Positions 1 through 10,817 of a stretch of DNA of 64,000 nt are shown here, piece by piece. Source of the stretch: Thelephora terrestris (Eukaryota; Basidiomycota; Agaricomycetes; Thelephorales; Thelephoraceae). The stretch is from NCBI GenBank assembly GCA_015956445.1, contig WIUZ02000007.1, positions 372,001 through 436,000 on the forward strand, read 5' to 3'. The notes beneath the pieces were generated by a model that did no database searches, had not been told where the DNA came from, and saw only the letters and a list, made by a program, of their open reading frames with translations. Numbering within the stretch: the first letter of the stretch is position 1; every line of letters starts with the position of its first letter. The translations under genes were made by a program, and so were the position numbers.

Positions 1-1534
1 CAAGGAACACGAGATGGCAATTGTCAAACTCAAACGCGCCCGTAACTCGTTTTTGAACGTGTCCAGACTTCCACCTGAAATACTCAGGAATATCTTCCGT
101 TGGAGCGTCACCCGCGAGTCCGATTTTGAACGGTTGGAAGAGGGATCTCACAACTTTCTGCTTGTTTGTCACCACTGGCTCGAGGTCGCCTCGCGCACTC
201 CAGAGCTCTGGAGTTTCTGGGGCGACAACTTGCAAGATTGGCAGAAACGACACCTCCAACATCCAATGGCCCCACTCGATCTTGTGCTCAACGGAAGCTC
301 GTTCAGATCGGAGCCCCCTCTCAACGACAGCCTGCACAATGCACTCCAGGATCGAGTCGCACAGGACACCATACGGCGGATTCATCTCTCTGCCGATGAT
401 TCAGAGCTTTTGGACTCCATAATCTCCCCGCTAGCCACCTGCGAGTCGGATGGGATTCGGCCCAGTGGCGTGCAGTCAATCATTGTATGGGACATGAGCG
501 AGTACACCTCAGTCGATGTCTCGGATTTTTTTGCCCACCACCGTTTCCCGGAGCTGCGATGCCTCCAGCTCGAAAACTGCACAATCTCATCTTGGGATTT
601 CCTTACGTCGAGGACATCTGTTCTCACAACCCTTATCCTTATCATTCGTGATCCCTCACCGGCACCCACAGTAACTTCACCCCAAATACTCTCGATCCTT
701 CGCTCCAATCCTTCTCTCCAGAAAATCACACTCTACGGCTGTTCGGTCCCGGAAGACGGCGGCGACAAGTCATCTCGAGTGCCACTTACCCACTTGAGGA
801 GACTCGCGTTGGCTGGAGCCCCGCAAGATGTCTTCACCCTTCTCCATCAACTGGACTACCCCATCGATTTGGACGAATTCTTTCTCAACCTGACGGACAG
901 TATGATTGAGGATATCCCAACAATAATCGGACCGTTTCTTCGGGACCACCTTCGACGTCGGGGGAGGCCCCAATGTGGGCTGGAACTTTCCCTTTCCAAC
1001 CTAGATACCATCCACTTCAGTGTCAAAGATGTAGGCGAAACAGACTTTTCTGCCCCTGGGCCGGCATCGATGAATACGTTAGTGGCAACCCTCATCCAAT
1101 TGGATCAAATTCCTCCAGAGGACCTGTTGGAGGATGCCGTCCTTGATCTTATCGCACACGTCCCTCCAGAAGAGGTCGTCCACTTTCGAGCAAGCAGTAG
1201 GCCCGTAGCCACGGAGGCCATATCTACCCAATTGCCGTATCTGAAGGCGATACACCTCGAAGATACATCTCTTCACGTCGCCTTCCCGAAGTCGATCCTC
1301 GATCGGGACAAGATCTTTCCTCATCTCCAACACGTCTTCCTGGACTGGTCATCCACACACACCAACGAGTGGAGTCCATTGACAGCATTCCTCGACCACT
1401 TCGCATCGTCTGGGAAAGAACTCGACACATTGGAGATTGGCGGTAATTTTGAAATGCAACCGAGGGTGAAGGAAAGGATTAGGAGAGCAGTTCGAGAGTT
1501 TCGGATAAGAAATGACATGTACTACTTGTTCTGA
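1..1534 (+). CDS. F-box/LRR-like protein, tandem copy 1 (5' end outside window)
   Basis: Predicted substrate receptor of an SCF-type ubiquitin ligase. The F-box-like motif is at the amino end (SRLPPEILRNIF), followed by the LLVCHHWLEVASRTPELW block typical of agaric F-box proteins and then about 400 residues of leucine-rich, LRR-like sequence. The frame is already open at base 2. Those first codons match the paralogue at 2259-3936 upstream of its internal ATG, so the ATG at base 14 is probably not the true start and a short first exon lies outside the window. The paralogue has that exon. Stop at 1532-1534. F-box identity is confident. Substrate and pathway are unknown; such families are large and fast-evolving in mushrooms. 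Confidence 0.8.
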   Translation, partial: KEHEMAIVKLKRARNSFLNVSRLPPEILRNIFRWSVTRESDFERLEEGSHNFLLVCHHWLEVASRTPELWSFWGDNLQDWQKRHLQHPMAPLDLVLNGSSFRSEPPLNDSLHNALQDRVAQDTIRRIHLSADDSELLDSIISPLATCESDGIRPSGVQSIIVWDMSEYTSVDVSDFFAHHRFPELRCLQLENCTISSWDFLTSRTSVLTTLILIIRDPSPAPTVTSPQILSILRSNPSLQKITLYGCSVPEDGGDKSSRVPLTHLRRLALAGAPQDVFTLLHQLDYPIDLDEFFLNLTDSMIEDIPTIIGPFLRDHLRRRGRPQCGLELSLSNLDTIHFSVKDVGETDFSAPGPASMNTLVATLIQLDQIPPEDLLEDAVLDLIAHVPPEEVVHFRASSRPVATEAISTQLPYLKAIHLEDTSLHVAFPKSILDRDKIFPHLQHVFLDWSSTHTNEWSPLTAFLDHFASSGKELDTLEIGGNFEMQPRVKERIRRAVREFRIRNDMYYLF

Positions 1535-1826
1535 CTTTGCCTTTGTGATCCTGGCAAGATAAATACCGCGCACATATATATCTCCACGCATCGTGCATCA
1601 CACACCAACGCTGAGCTGTTTGAATACCACAACTCACAACTATTTCGCGCATCGATTTGACTGCATATTTTGCGGGCTGCGTTGTAGGTTGAGGTCCCTT
1701 TTCAAAGCCCCCCGCTTGCTCCTTTGCCATCTATGACTGCGAGCGTTTGCAAATCCGTATGCTCCAATGCGAAACCGCCGCGGAGCAGCTTCCCACGTGC
1801 CAGCAGTTCTTTCGACCCCATTTGAC

Positions 1827-1903
1827 TAGACTGGTGACCAGTCCCAAACACTTGATCGCTTTAGCGCAAAGCGATCAAGTGTTTGGGACTGGTCACCAGT
1901 CTA
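1827..1903. mobile_element. 77-bp perfect foldback (MITE-like) with 9-bp target duplication
   Basis: Two perfect 36-bp inverted arms (1827-1862 and 1868-1903) enclose a 5-nt loop. The hairpin is flanked by identical ccatttgac at 1818-1826 and 1904-1912, which looks like a 9-bp target-site duplication. A 9-bp duplication with a long inverted repeat suggests a Mutator-like (MULE) miniature or foldback element. The corresponding flank of the second F-box copy lacks it, so it entered after the tandem duplication or was lost from the other copy. Confidence 0.7.
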
Positions 1904-2201
1904 CCATTTGACAATGAATCAGAATGAATCACCAAGATTAGGGAGCCCGGGTTCTCTCTTGGGAGCGGGGCGAATGAGATTGGAATCATGGTGTTGAGCG
2001 CACTGAACCGGATACCGAAGACATACTCTCTTGTGCTGGAACGGGATTCTGACGCCGAATAGGAATGACCTGGGTTTGTAACCATTCCAAGCAGCCGAAT
2101 CCTGGGGCGTGCCGTACGTACTACGTGGGAAAACGCCAACAGCTCAACATCGTTGAATTCTGGCGCCCACCTAGAGCATCATCCCCCCGAGCTATCCTCC
2201 C

Positions 2202-2230
2202 CGCTCTGAATTTGAGGCTGGATTCCAGCT
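2202..2230 (+). repeat. Dispersed palindromic motif, copy 1
   Basis: Contains gaggctggattccagc preceded by cgctctgaatt. Related copies at 36756-36780 (reverse) and 42439-42469. Confidence 0.45.
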
Positions 2231-2258
2231 TGTCCAACTCCCCTCTGCACAAGACGCA

Positions 2259-3936
2259 ATGTCTTCTCCAGCTTCTACCAATAGCGACGACCTGGCTCAA
2301 AGGGATTGTTCCGCGTAAGCAGACGTGTCACTCAAGCCAAATCACGAACTAACCCGGTCTAAGCAGCGAAATTAATATCATATCCATACGGGCTTTGGAG
2401 GCGCAAATTAAGGAGCACGAGATGGCAATCGTCAAACTCAAACGCGCCCGTAACTCGTTCTTGAACGTGTCCAGACTTCCACCAGAAATACTCGGGAATA
2501 TCTTCTGTTGGAACGTCACCCGCGAGTTCGATTTTGACCGGTTGGAAGAGGGATCTCACGACTTTCTGCTTGTTTGTCACCACTGGTTCGAGGTCGCCTC
2601 GCGTACCCCAGAGCTTTGGAGTTTCTGGGGTGACAACTTGCAAGATTGGCAGAAACGACACCTCCGACATCCAATGGCCCCACTCGACCTCGTGTTCAAC
2701 GGAAGCTCACTCAGATGTGTCCCCACTCTCAACGATAGCCTGAAAAATGCACTCCAGGATCGAGCCGCGCGGGACACCATACGGCGGATTCATCTCACCG
2801 CAAATGATTCAGAGCTTCTGGACTCGATAATCTCTCCGCTAGCCAGCTGCGAGTCGGATGGGATTCGGTCCAGTGGCGTGCAGTCAATCATTTTATCCGA
2901 CGACAGCGACTATACCTCAGTCAATATCTCGGATTTTTTTGCCCGCCACCGTTTCCCGGAGCTGCGATGTCTCCAGCTCGAAAACTGCACAATCTCGTCT
3001 TGGGATTTCATTACATCGAGGACATCTGTTCTCACAACCCTTACCCTTGTCATTTGTTCACCGGCGCCCAGAATAACTTCCCCCCAAATACTCTCGGTAC
3101 TTCGCTCCAATCCTTCTCTCCAGAAAATCACACTTTGCGGGTATTCGGTCCCAAATGACGGCGGTGACAAGTCATCTCGAGTGCCACTCGCCCACCTGGA
3201 AAAACTCGCATTGTCTGGAAACCCGGGAGATGTCTTCACCCTTCTCCATAACCTGCGCTATCCCAAAAACATGGAAAGTTTGGGTCTCGACATAACCCAC
3301 AGTACAGTTGAAGATATCCCAACAATAATTGGACCATCCCTCCGGGACCACCTTCGACGTCGGGGAAGGTCCCAAAATGGGCTGGGACTTTACCTTTCCT
3401 CCACTGATCCCATCGTTTTTCATGTCGACGATGTCGGCGGAAACGACTTTTCTATCCTTGGGCCGGTGTCGATGCATACCTTAGTGGCAACCACCATCCA
3501 TTTAAATCCAATGCCTCCAAAGGACCTGTTGGAGGGAGCCTTCCTTGATCTTATCGCACATGTCCCTCGGGAAGAGGTCGTCTACTTTCAAGCGTGCAGA
3601 AGGCCCATAACCACGGAGGCCATATCCGCCCAATTGCCCTATTTGAAGGCGGTACGCTTCGAACAGACACCTCTTGACGTCGCCTTCCCGGAGTCGATCC
3701 TCGATCGGGACAATATTTTCCCTCGTCTCCGACACGTCTTCCTGGATGGGATATCCGTATGCAGGGATGATTGGAGTCCGCTGACAACATTCCTCTACCG
3801 TTTCGCATCTTCTGGAAAAGAACTCGACACACTGGAGATTGGCGGTAATTTTGAAATGCACCCGGGGGTGGAGGAGATGATTAGGAGAGCAGTTCGAGAA
3901 TTCCGGATGGGATATGACATGGACTGGTCGTTCTGA
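2259..3936 (+). CDS. F-box/LRR-like protein, tandem copy 2 (two exons)
   Basis: Model join(2259..2314,2367..3936), 541 residues. Exon 1 encodes a short Ser/Asp-rich leader (MSSPASTNSDDLAQRD). The 52-nt intron starts GTAAGC, has an aactaac branch-like site and ends CAG. The joined frame continues into an amphipathic helix (ALEAQIKEHE) and then the F-box (SRLPPEILGNIF) and the WSFWGDNLQDW block. The rest is LRR-like and aligns almost without gaps to copy 1. SCF substrate-receptor role is inferred from the family. Differences from copy 1 are mostly substitutions spread along the LRR part, as expected for diverging tandem paralogues. Confidence 0.82.
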
Positions 3937-4760
3937 CTTGCCTTCTTGTTCCTGGCAAGATAAATACCGCTTACATCTCCACGCATCGTCCATCACGCAC
4001 CGACGCCGAGCCGTTTGATAGTGATTTTAGTCCAATGCAGCCACAAGATATATTCTCAAAGTAATGAGAACGTGAAGTGGTTGTGAGTTTATGGTAGTCA
4101 AAGGCCCTCTGCTTGCTCCTTCGCCATCTATGCCTGCGGGCGTTTGCAACTCCGTATGCTCGAATGAGAAACCGCCACAACGCAGCTTCCCACTAGCCAC
4201 ACCGCACACTCCTGTTTTCGATTGTACCCGAGGCACCATTGCAGCGACAGACTGTTTTGTCCTTCTGCTGCTGCTTCTCCAACCTTCACCATGTGTGGTA
4301 TGGGAGCCCGAGTTCCAACCTCCCTGGGCGCAGGGTGAAGAAGAATCGAAGGTATGGTGTTGAGCGCAGTGAACCGAATACCCAAAACGCGCTAAAAATG
4401 GGCTCCTGACGCTCGGCAAAAATGGATTGCGCTCACTCCGGAGTGCTGGATCCTGGGGTCACCTCAGCCAGGAGCGGATCCCGGGAGTCGATTGACCGTG
4501 GAGTAGGCAATGAGCTGAGGGTAGACGTGAATCATCGTGTCATAGCTGAGTTTTCCGAATACAGCGGGTATCGTGATACATCCCAAAATATTGTACAGTA
4601 CAGTACAGCGAGACAAAGAAATGCGTAGCCAAGGCAGAGAAGAGGAGAGGAGCGCGAGGATGAGAAGTCTGGAGCCAGGGTATCTGTTGCTGATACCCGG
4701 TACGGGTGATGGTAGGCAGGGCAGTTTTCAAGAACGAAAAGGCTAAGTCAACAACGTTGC
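3937..4760. other. Spacer downstream of F-box copy 2
   Basis: To ~4385 this is the diverged 3' flank of the duplicated unit. From 4386 to 4760 I see no exon, RNA gene or clear repeat, only a short acagtacagtacag stretch near 4597-4610. Confidence 0.6.
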
Positions 4761-5721
4761 TCAAGCTGACGATAACGTGGATGGAATGAAAGCAGATGCG
4801 GTGAATGGCCACGGTGGCGTAGTGGCGCCTGGCTCGTCAAAATCATCCAGATCAAAGTATAGCTCTTCATCGGGTATTTGAAGGAGCCTGGAGAAGCCCT
4901 CGCCAGGAATGAAACCTTCCAGAACGGTGGCCAGAGTTTTGTCAGAAGAGCCTGATTGTAGAGGTAGAGGTGGATTGATTCCTGTAGGAAGCTGAGATCG
5001 ATGCAAGGTTAACGGTATGACACTGGGCGTAATACGTCCAGCAACACGTACCAGCCTGAGAACGGCCGCTGCTACATCGACCGGCTCCACCTCTCTTGGA
5101 TACAGCTCTGACGATGGTATCCACTCCAATTCCGACATATCCACACGCAGGAGGTCATCTTCCGTGGGTATGAACGGCAAGGAGCTCAAGTCAAGCAGAT
5201 CGCATGAAGAAAGCCCTTGGCCATCTCGAGGGGACGCTAAGTCCTGCAAATGCGGAGTCAGAAAAAAAACTGGAGGAAAGTCCCGCATTACAGACCTTTT
5301 CAGGGGTAGCCTTGGCGATTTCCGAGAGGAAGCGGGCCAGTGCCACGGCTCCGTGCACCGACCGTTCTACCGTTTTCCCGACCAAATCCCAGAAAACGGA
5401 GTCGAATGGCTGTGGTGGCGGTGCCCATTGTAGCGGGATTGCTTGAGCTTGAAGGACGTGTAACGGGATAATCGCATAGAGTGGGACGGCGGCGTATAAG
5501 GGTCGTAAATTCTTGGTCAAACCTGGGATCGACTGAAATGGGTTGGAGGCCGTGAGCGGTTTCGTGGTCGTGTGATTCATAAAGTCGTAGCTGGTCGGGG
5601 GAGTGAAAAGGGTGATAGGCATTTGCACCGGGACGGTACGAGGCGTGGAAGAGGAGAGCATTCCAGCAACAAAAGCGAGTTTCAAAGCATCGGAAAGAAT
5701 TTCATCTTGAGGGAGACCCAT
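4761..5721 (-). CDS. Conserved-looking hypothetical protein, two exons
   Basis: Model complement(join(4761..5243,5296..5721)), 302 residues. The 52-nt intron (GTCTGT...TTGCAG) has a ctgac branch site and is phase 0. I do not recognise the family. The first exon encodes a Pro/Thr-rich amino half with hydrophobic patches and ends in a helical stretch (VHGAVALARFLSEIAKATPEK). The second is acidic, with DLLDLSSLPFIPTEDDLL, and its last third contains LYFDLDDFDEPG. No signal peptide, transmembrane segment or catalytic motif is evident. The coherent exon joining and a well-placed TATA-like box argue that it is a real gene. It ends 244 bp from the stop of the neighbouring CLC gene, which lies on the same strand and upstream. 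Confidence 0.6.
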
Positions 5722-5789
5722 AACGATAGCAGATTTCTGGGAACCGAGTGAAGGAGACGGCTCGAGAGAGAACCCGGGGAGGTAACGGG

Positions 5790-5795
5790 TTTATA
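5790..5795 (-). promoter_or_regulatory. TATA-like box
   Basis: TATAAA on the minus strand, about 70 bp upstream of the ATG at 5721. Position fits a core promoter for the hypothetical gene at 4761-5721. Confidence 0.45.
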
Positions 5796-5964
5796 AAGGC
5801 CCCCGCCTCATAAAGATACACAGGGGCTTGGGCCTTGACGGCCATAACTGGGTCATCGGATGTACGAGGCTGACCAGATCTGTGGCGGAACGTCGACCGT
5901 TCGGAAGTTCCCTTTCTCAGCCTCAAATTATGTAAGCGAGCACAGGTCCAGTAGCAATTGCATT

Positions 5965-8900
5965 CTATCCCCTCCTATTTTCTACAAAATCAGCCAAGGC
6001 CGCTCTATGCGGTAGGTGGACGGTCAATAAATCTACAATATCGGACTTCGTGATCAGACCCATAAGTTTCCCCTGTTGCGTGAAAAGAATTTGCCGCAAG
6101 TTCTGTGAGGTGTTGCACGTCTTTTTCAGCCGCCGGAGGATGAAAGGGATCAGAGACGCGCACCATTTTTTGTATTGTGTTTACCACGAGTTCCAGAGGG
6201 ACTTCTGTCCGAAGCTCTAGAACAGAAACCTCCATGAGGGATGAGAGATCGATTAAATCCGGCTCCGACATGGCATAAGTGTTAATGAAGGTGCACTCCT
6301 GAGCCAACTCCGTCGGTGACCTCTCGCTCAGCAGTTGCTCTGTTGATGTGGTAAGACTTGGGAGGGGTGGGAGGAAAAGTCTGGACGAACCAAGAGCCAG
6401 TCTCAGCTTCTCCCTTCCAACGAGACCGAGGAAAATCTCCTCTTGGACCACGGGGAATCCGTTAAAGTCATAACTTCGCACGAGTTGTTCTTGGACAATG
6501 GGTTTAGGTAAAAGGCAGCAGGTCTACCGGACGCTTCACTCACCTAGATGTCCAAGCGTTGTCTTGGTACCCTCGATCACCACGAGTTGGGAAACGGGGC
6601 ACATCACGCTCGCGGTGGTCAACCTCCCATCCCTATCCCTGTACTCATGCGGCGGAATCCACGGGTAATTCCTCAACGCAATCCACTGTGGGTAAATTCC
6701 CTCTTTTCCGAACGCCTCCCCAACCCACTTCGCCGTCATAACTGAAACCATGATGGGCAATACGTGGGACAATGCACCGGTCAACTCGAACATGATCACA
6801 ACCAGGGAGACTAGAACATTCCAGTGGGTGGGGCTCGCAACTTCAGAGGCCAGAAGGCTTACTGGTCATTCTCGTGACGCCACCCAACATAGCCGCGGCG
6901 CCTATTACGGAATAAAAGCCCGGGGAAACACAGGGAATAGTTTGCTCTGAGGGGCACGCGCTGAATATCCAAGCGTCAGAGTACGCCCTATGAAGGTCTT
7001 GCCTATGGAATGGTGAGCGACGGCTATCACATTTATTATCAGGGCTTACGTGACGAGACCCACGGCCCTGCCAAGGCAAGCGCCTATCGCAATCGTGGGC
7101 AAGAAAATTCCAGCAGGAACCTGTAGGACTCTTTGATGGGCGAAATTTTGGATATCTATCGGAAGAACCCACCATCATGCCAAAACTCCATGCTGTGAAG
7201 AACACCTTGGTCAGGGCGGTAAGGACCAGCAGGAATACGTTACGCCACAAAGCCGTGGGACTTAGATGAATCAATTAGCGAACAGGTTCTCTAGAGGGTG
7301 CTGTGTGTAGACGCACTTGCACAGCCCGTGATAATCGGGTCTCGACGGTTCGCATTCCACGAATAAATTCGCAACGAGTTCGGAAGATTGAACCCTGGCC
7401 CATTACAGTCGTCACCTGAAATGATCGAGCATGAATGTGGGTGAATGTACCTAAGAAAAACAACCTACGAAAGGGAGGGTCACGCAACGCTCACTAATGT
7501 CGGAATGGAACTCACGAGGTAACTGACTGCCGCAGTGATCGCACTTACGCCGATGACTTCCAGCACCGGCCACTGGTACAATGCGCTGTTTCGACGGTAC
7601 ACGGCAAATCGAACGTTGAGCTTTATCAATAAAGATCCTAAGGCACCCTAGGCGCAATGTGTGAACGTTGCGTCCTCTCATTCCCAAATATTCCTACCCC
7701 GATAACTCCCAAGGTGATCCAAGGGATCTAAAAGCGCTTCAGATTCCCAAGAGGTGCAAACTAAAGGGAGCATACCAACTCAAACGCCCGCCAAACGTCG
7801 TCTGTTACAGAACTGACCTGGACACAACGGAATCAACTCGTGTGTCCGCACCGGCTGAGTGTACGCACCCCAAAGAGAACCAGTTTCTTGGTGCCAAACG
7901 GATCGATATACTGGAGCGAAACGGCCGCGATGACGGATATCACGAAGCCTCTCCACATCACGTCAGTCTCCCCCGAGAGTGTATCCAATTCTACAAGTCA
8001 CACATCAGCGAAGAGAGTACATGCATTTGTCTCCCTTTCATGCCTTCGAGACCGAACAAAACACCACCCAAAGGGCTGCCGAACGCGACTGATACTCCGG
8101 CAGCCGCTGCAGCCGCCAGAATCCTGCGTTTCTGGGCTATGTGGATCTGGGTCAGGGGCGTCGACTGACGAATGGTCTTTCGTACCTTCGTTTTGCCGAA
8201 GCTGTCGGAAAAGTTTGGAGAGCAAACGAGCCATGCAGCACGATACATGGACAAGCGGTCCCTTGAGGGCATCGTTAGTTCCTAGGCCTTCAGTTGAGCA
8301 ACTTCTGGGGCCGGAATTTGTTTACCTCTTTTCCTAGAGACAAACCCGAGGAGACTGCTAGTGCGAGACCGAGCGACTTGATGAGGAGTGTCCATGCGCT
8401 CAGGAACGCATCCAAGACGTAACCGCCTAAAATCTGGTACTGCGTCGACTCGCGATAGAGGGGCAGATTCTGTACGGGCTTACTGCTTTTATCTCAGGAA
8501 CTAGAGAAGTCCGTTAGCTCAGACACGAAGGCGTAACGTGATTGAAGTATTTCCTACTTCCTGTGTGGAACGCGCTGGAAGAAAACATGTGTTCAGAACA
8601 CGGCACTGCGTGCAGGGCGGGACACTCACTATGGGGCGTATGTTTTCACAAGAATCGCTGCACTTCCGCTGAAAACAACCTACGACGAAAGTCAGGCTTT
8701 GGCAGAAGAGTCCGGATCCGAGACACACCGCTAGGGCAACGTAAATCAGGGATTGCAGGAGAGATTGTCCGAGTATTGATGTGACATTCAAGTACTCGCT
8801 CCATGTTTGCCAACTAGTACAGATCTCCCCAGCTGAGCATCTGGTGTTAAATCACAGTCAGACATTCGAGGTTTCGGTGCTCACAGTCCAGGCCGCTACA

Positions 8901-9656
8901 ACACACAGGTTGGTTGTAGAATATACCGCGGTCACAGCGGCCCTCTCGAATGTCGCCTAACCTGTACAACGCCCTTAAGCTTGCTATCAAGATAGAGGTC
9001 TAATTCCGCACTCACCACCTGACTAGTACATCCAACCAGGCGCCGATCACTCCGATTCCAATGCCGGTTGCAACGATTACCATCCACATCTGAGCCGAGT
9101 TTGATACAAGGGTTAACAGCCCACGTAGACCGTGGAGGGTGTGTATTTGGCGTCTTCGTTCCCGCTCGGCAGCTTCTTCATACAACCAATCGATAGAAGT
9201 CCCATCTTTGTAGCGACGAGGTTGCGTGACAAGTTGCGGTGGTCTATGAGAATGCTCTTCAAGCTGAGAGACATCATAGTCTTCTCCCTCGTAATCGTCT
9301 TTCCCGTTGGGGAACAGAGGATCGTTCTCGTTTCTGCAATCGCAGGTGGTCGGAATGAAGTACCACGTCCTCCACCCGAAACTCACCTCGACATTACAAC
9401 GCAATTTCAAGCGACCTTTTGTCCTCGGTTTGGCCGCCTCCAATGTATCGTTTGCTTTGCGTGCACCCGTGTTGGCGGTGTGAGCGGGGGGAGGTGGCTG
9501 AAGTTGACGAGCGATGTTCTGTCACTTCGATCGTCCACTTGCCACGATCGCGGAAGGGAAATGCCGTTTGGCTCCTTACTGTGTACGTACCTCCCCCGGA
9601 TACACAGCGGTCGTGCGAGTACCGTCCCTTCTGAGAAGTTGTGGAGCATATGCCAT
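5965..9656 (-). CDS. CLC-family voltage-gated chloride channel/antiporter, 20+ exons
   Basis: Predicted multi-pass membrane chloride channel or Cl-/H+ exchanger of vacuole, Golgi or plasma membrane. I can trace nearly the whole protein across short exons: an acidic cytosolic N-terminus, FHTGIPEIKA, the selectivity/gating block [99 protein letters not shown], and two C-terminal CBS domains ending near [16 protein letters not shown]. Three exons are 14-17 nt (7451-7464, 8484-8500, 8558-8574). The intron at 7991-8043 is best read as GC-AG. Start chosen at 9656 ([10 protein letters not shown]), stop at 5965. One junction near 7640-7700 is not clean: canonical splicing drops about nine expected helix residues. 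The family call is firm; some exon borders are provisional. Confidence 0.88.
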
Positions 9657-10011
9657 GGTCCCTCCCTCCCCCTTGGTTGTTGGCTCGGTCGCAGACTTTT
9701 ACCAGGAGCTGAAGTGTGCTGCTCATAGAAACCACTTGAAGTTGTGGATGGGGCTGGGCGTTTCCCCCTTTAGTTGTGGTTCAAAATCGCTGATTGCATT
9801 CACGGTCTTTCTGTCCACTGAGCATCACCACGGCTCATCTCGGTACACTCAATATCGAAGACCGACTTCGCATGCCATTTTTACACACAGCTTCTTATAC
9901 TTTCCCTACCTTTGACCTCTGTGGCATCTCCGCGATGGGTTTATCGTCTGCGAGGGCTGAGGCAACCCGGTTCAACAAGAACATGTATTTAAACGGGAAT
10001 ATACCAATGTA
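9657..10011. other. Intergenic, CLC 5' side to tRNA-Tyr
   Basis: Contains the presumed CLC promoter and the upstream region of the tRNA gene. No exon recognised. Confidence 0.5.
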
Positions 10012-10091
10012 CTCACCATAGCTCAGTTGGAAGAGCGTGAGACTGTAATTGGTTAATCTCAAGGTCACTAGTTCGAACCTGGTTGGTGAGA
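10012..10091 (+). tRNA. tRNA-Tyr (GTA) with a 7-nt intron
   Basis: All four arms fold: a perfect 7-bp acceptor stem (ctcacca/tggtgag), D arm gctc...gagc, anticodon stem tgaga/tctca and a T arm around ttcgaac. The anticodon GTA is at 10045-10047. The anticodon loop is 14 nt; removing ttggtta (10049-10055) after position 37 restores a 7-nt loop. Intron-bearing tRNA-Tyr is normal for fungi. Internal A and B boxes are present and a T-run follows. Confidence 0.93.
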
Positions 10092-10817
10092 TCTTTTTTT
10101 CTCCACTTAGGTGAGGCACGGTGAGAAACAAGTGGAAACGTTAACGACGCAGCTCCGGTGGGAGCCAAGTATTTCTCACTGTACCCCCAGTCTCAATGTT
10201 CCCGACAATACCACACCCAGGCCCTTCCTTGGCAAAATTTCTTGGATCACAGCATCAGGCACTCCGTGCTGACTTTCTCGGACTCGCGAAATTGCGCCTA
10301 CCAGCCCCGAGGAGGAGCCTGAGGGCTCGTTCCATAGCCTTTATCTCTCTTTGGGATACTACGGTATTCTTGACGGGCTCCTGATCTGGTCTCTTCGATT
10401 GGTCTCCGACTTATCGTATCTGTTTTCTGGGTTCGCAGGCTCTCTAGGACATATCGTTCGACTGGTCTTAGCTCCTTGATTATCTCTGGACAGCGGGGAG
10501 TAAAATTGTACTCGTACTCTACGGCCATTCGATGCCACAGTTTGATAATACCTTCAACCTTCTACGTTGAGCCCGAGAAACTAAGCGTGCGCACAGAGGA
10601 TAGTTACATCTGCAAAGCCTATGACAAGCCGTCAGTCTACACGTTGCATCATGGGTTGTCCGGAGTCATTAGGGGTAGACATTCGAGTCCATCAAGATCA
10701 CAAGAAACCGACACTTCGCGAGCAGCAACGAGGACAGAGTAGCACCCAAGTAGTTCTGAGATCAAGAACAAGGAACCACAGAGAAGAGGAAGAGAGCGAG
10801 GGCAAGCAAGAGACAGG
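10092..10817. other. Intergenic between tRNA-Tyr and DMC1 3' end
   Basis: No convincing exon on either strand. Several short open frames lack family resemblance, and those near 10650-10890 on the minus strand are partly DMC1 coding sequence in another frame. Confidence 0.5.
10094..10100 (+). terminator. Pol III terminator (T7)
   Basis: Seven consecutive T residues begin three bases after the discriminator base of tRNA-Tyr. Confidence 0.8.

Larger units (their letters stand above)
1535..2258. other. Intergenic spacer between the two F-box genes
   Basis: No coding exon seen. The first ~270 bases match, with substitutions, the sequence after the second F-box gene (3937-4200), and a further block near 1990-2030 matches 4351-4380, so the tandem duplication includes the 3' flank. 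The spacer holds the foldback at 1827-1903. One copy of a dispersed palindromic motif lies at 2202-2230, 30 bp before the start of the next F-box gene. Confidence 0.7.
1..4385. repeat. Tandem segmental duplication of an F-box gene unit
   Basis: The unit is the gene plus ~450 bp of 3' flank, about 2.3 kb long, in direct orientation. Copy 1 runs from before base 1 to ~2040 and copy 2 from ~2260 to ~4385. The shared downstream landmarks are the cctggcaagataaatacc stretch after each stop and a ggtgttgagcgca block near 1990 and 4353. The middle of the two flanks is not alignable by eye, partly because of the foldback insertion in copy 1. Confidence 0.75.

Noticed and set aside
5965-9656. CLC gene as a broken pseudogene because of many interrupted frames
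   Set aside because: The breaks coincide with short GT-AG introns, and nearly all conserved CLC motifs rejoin in frame.
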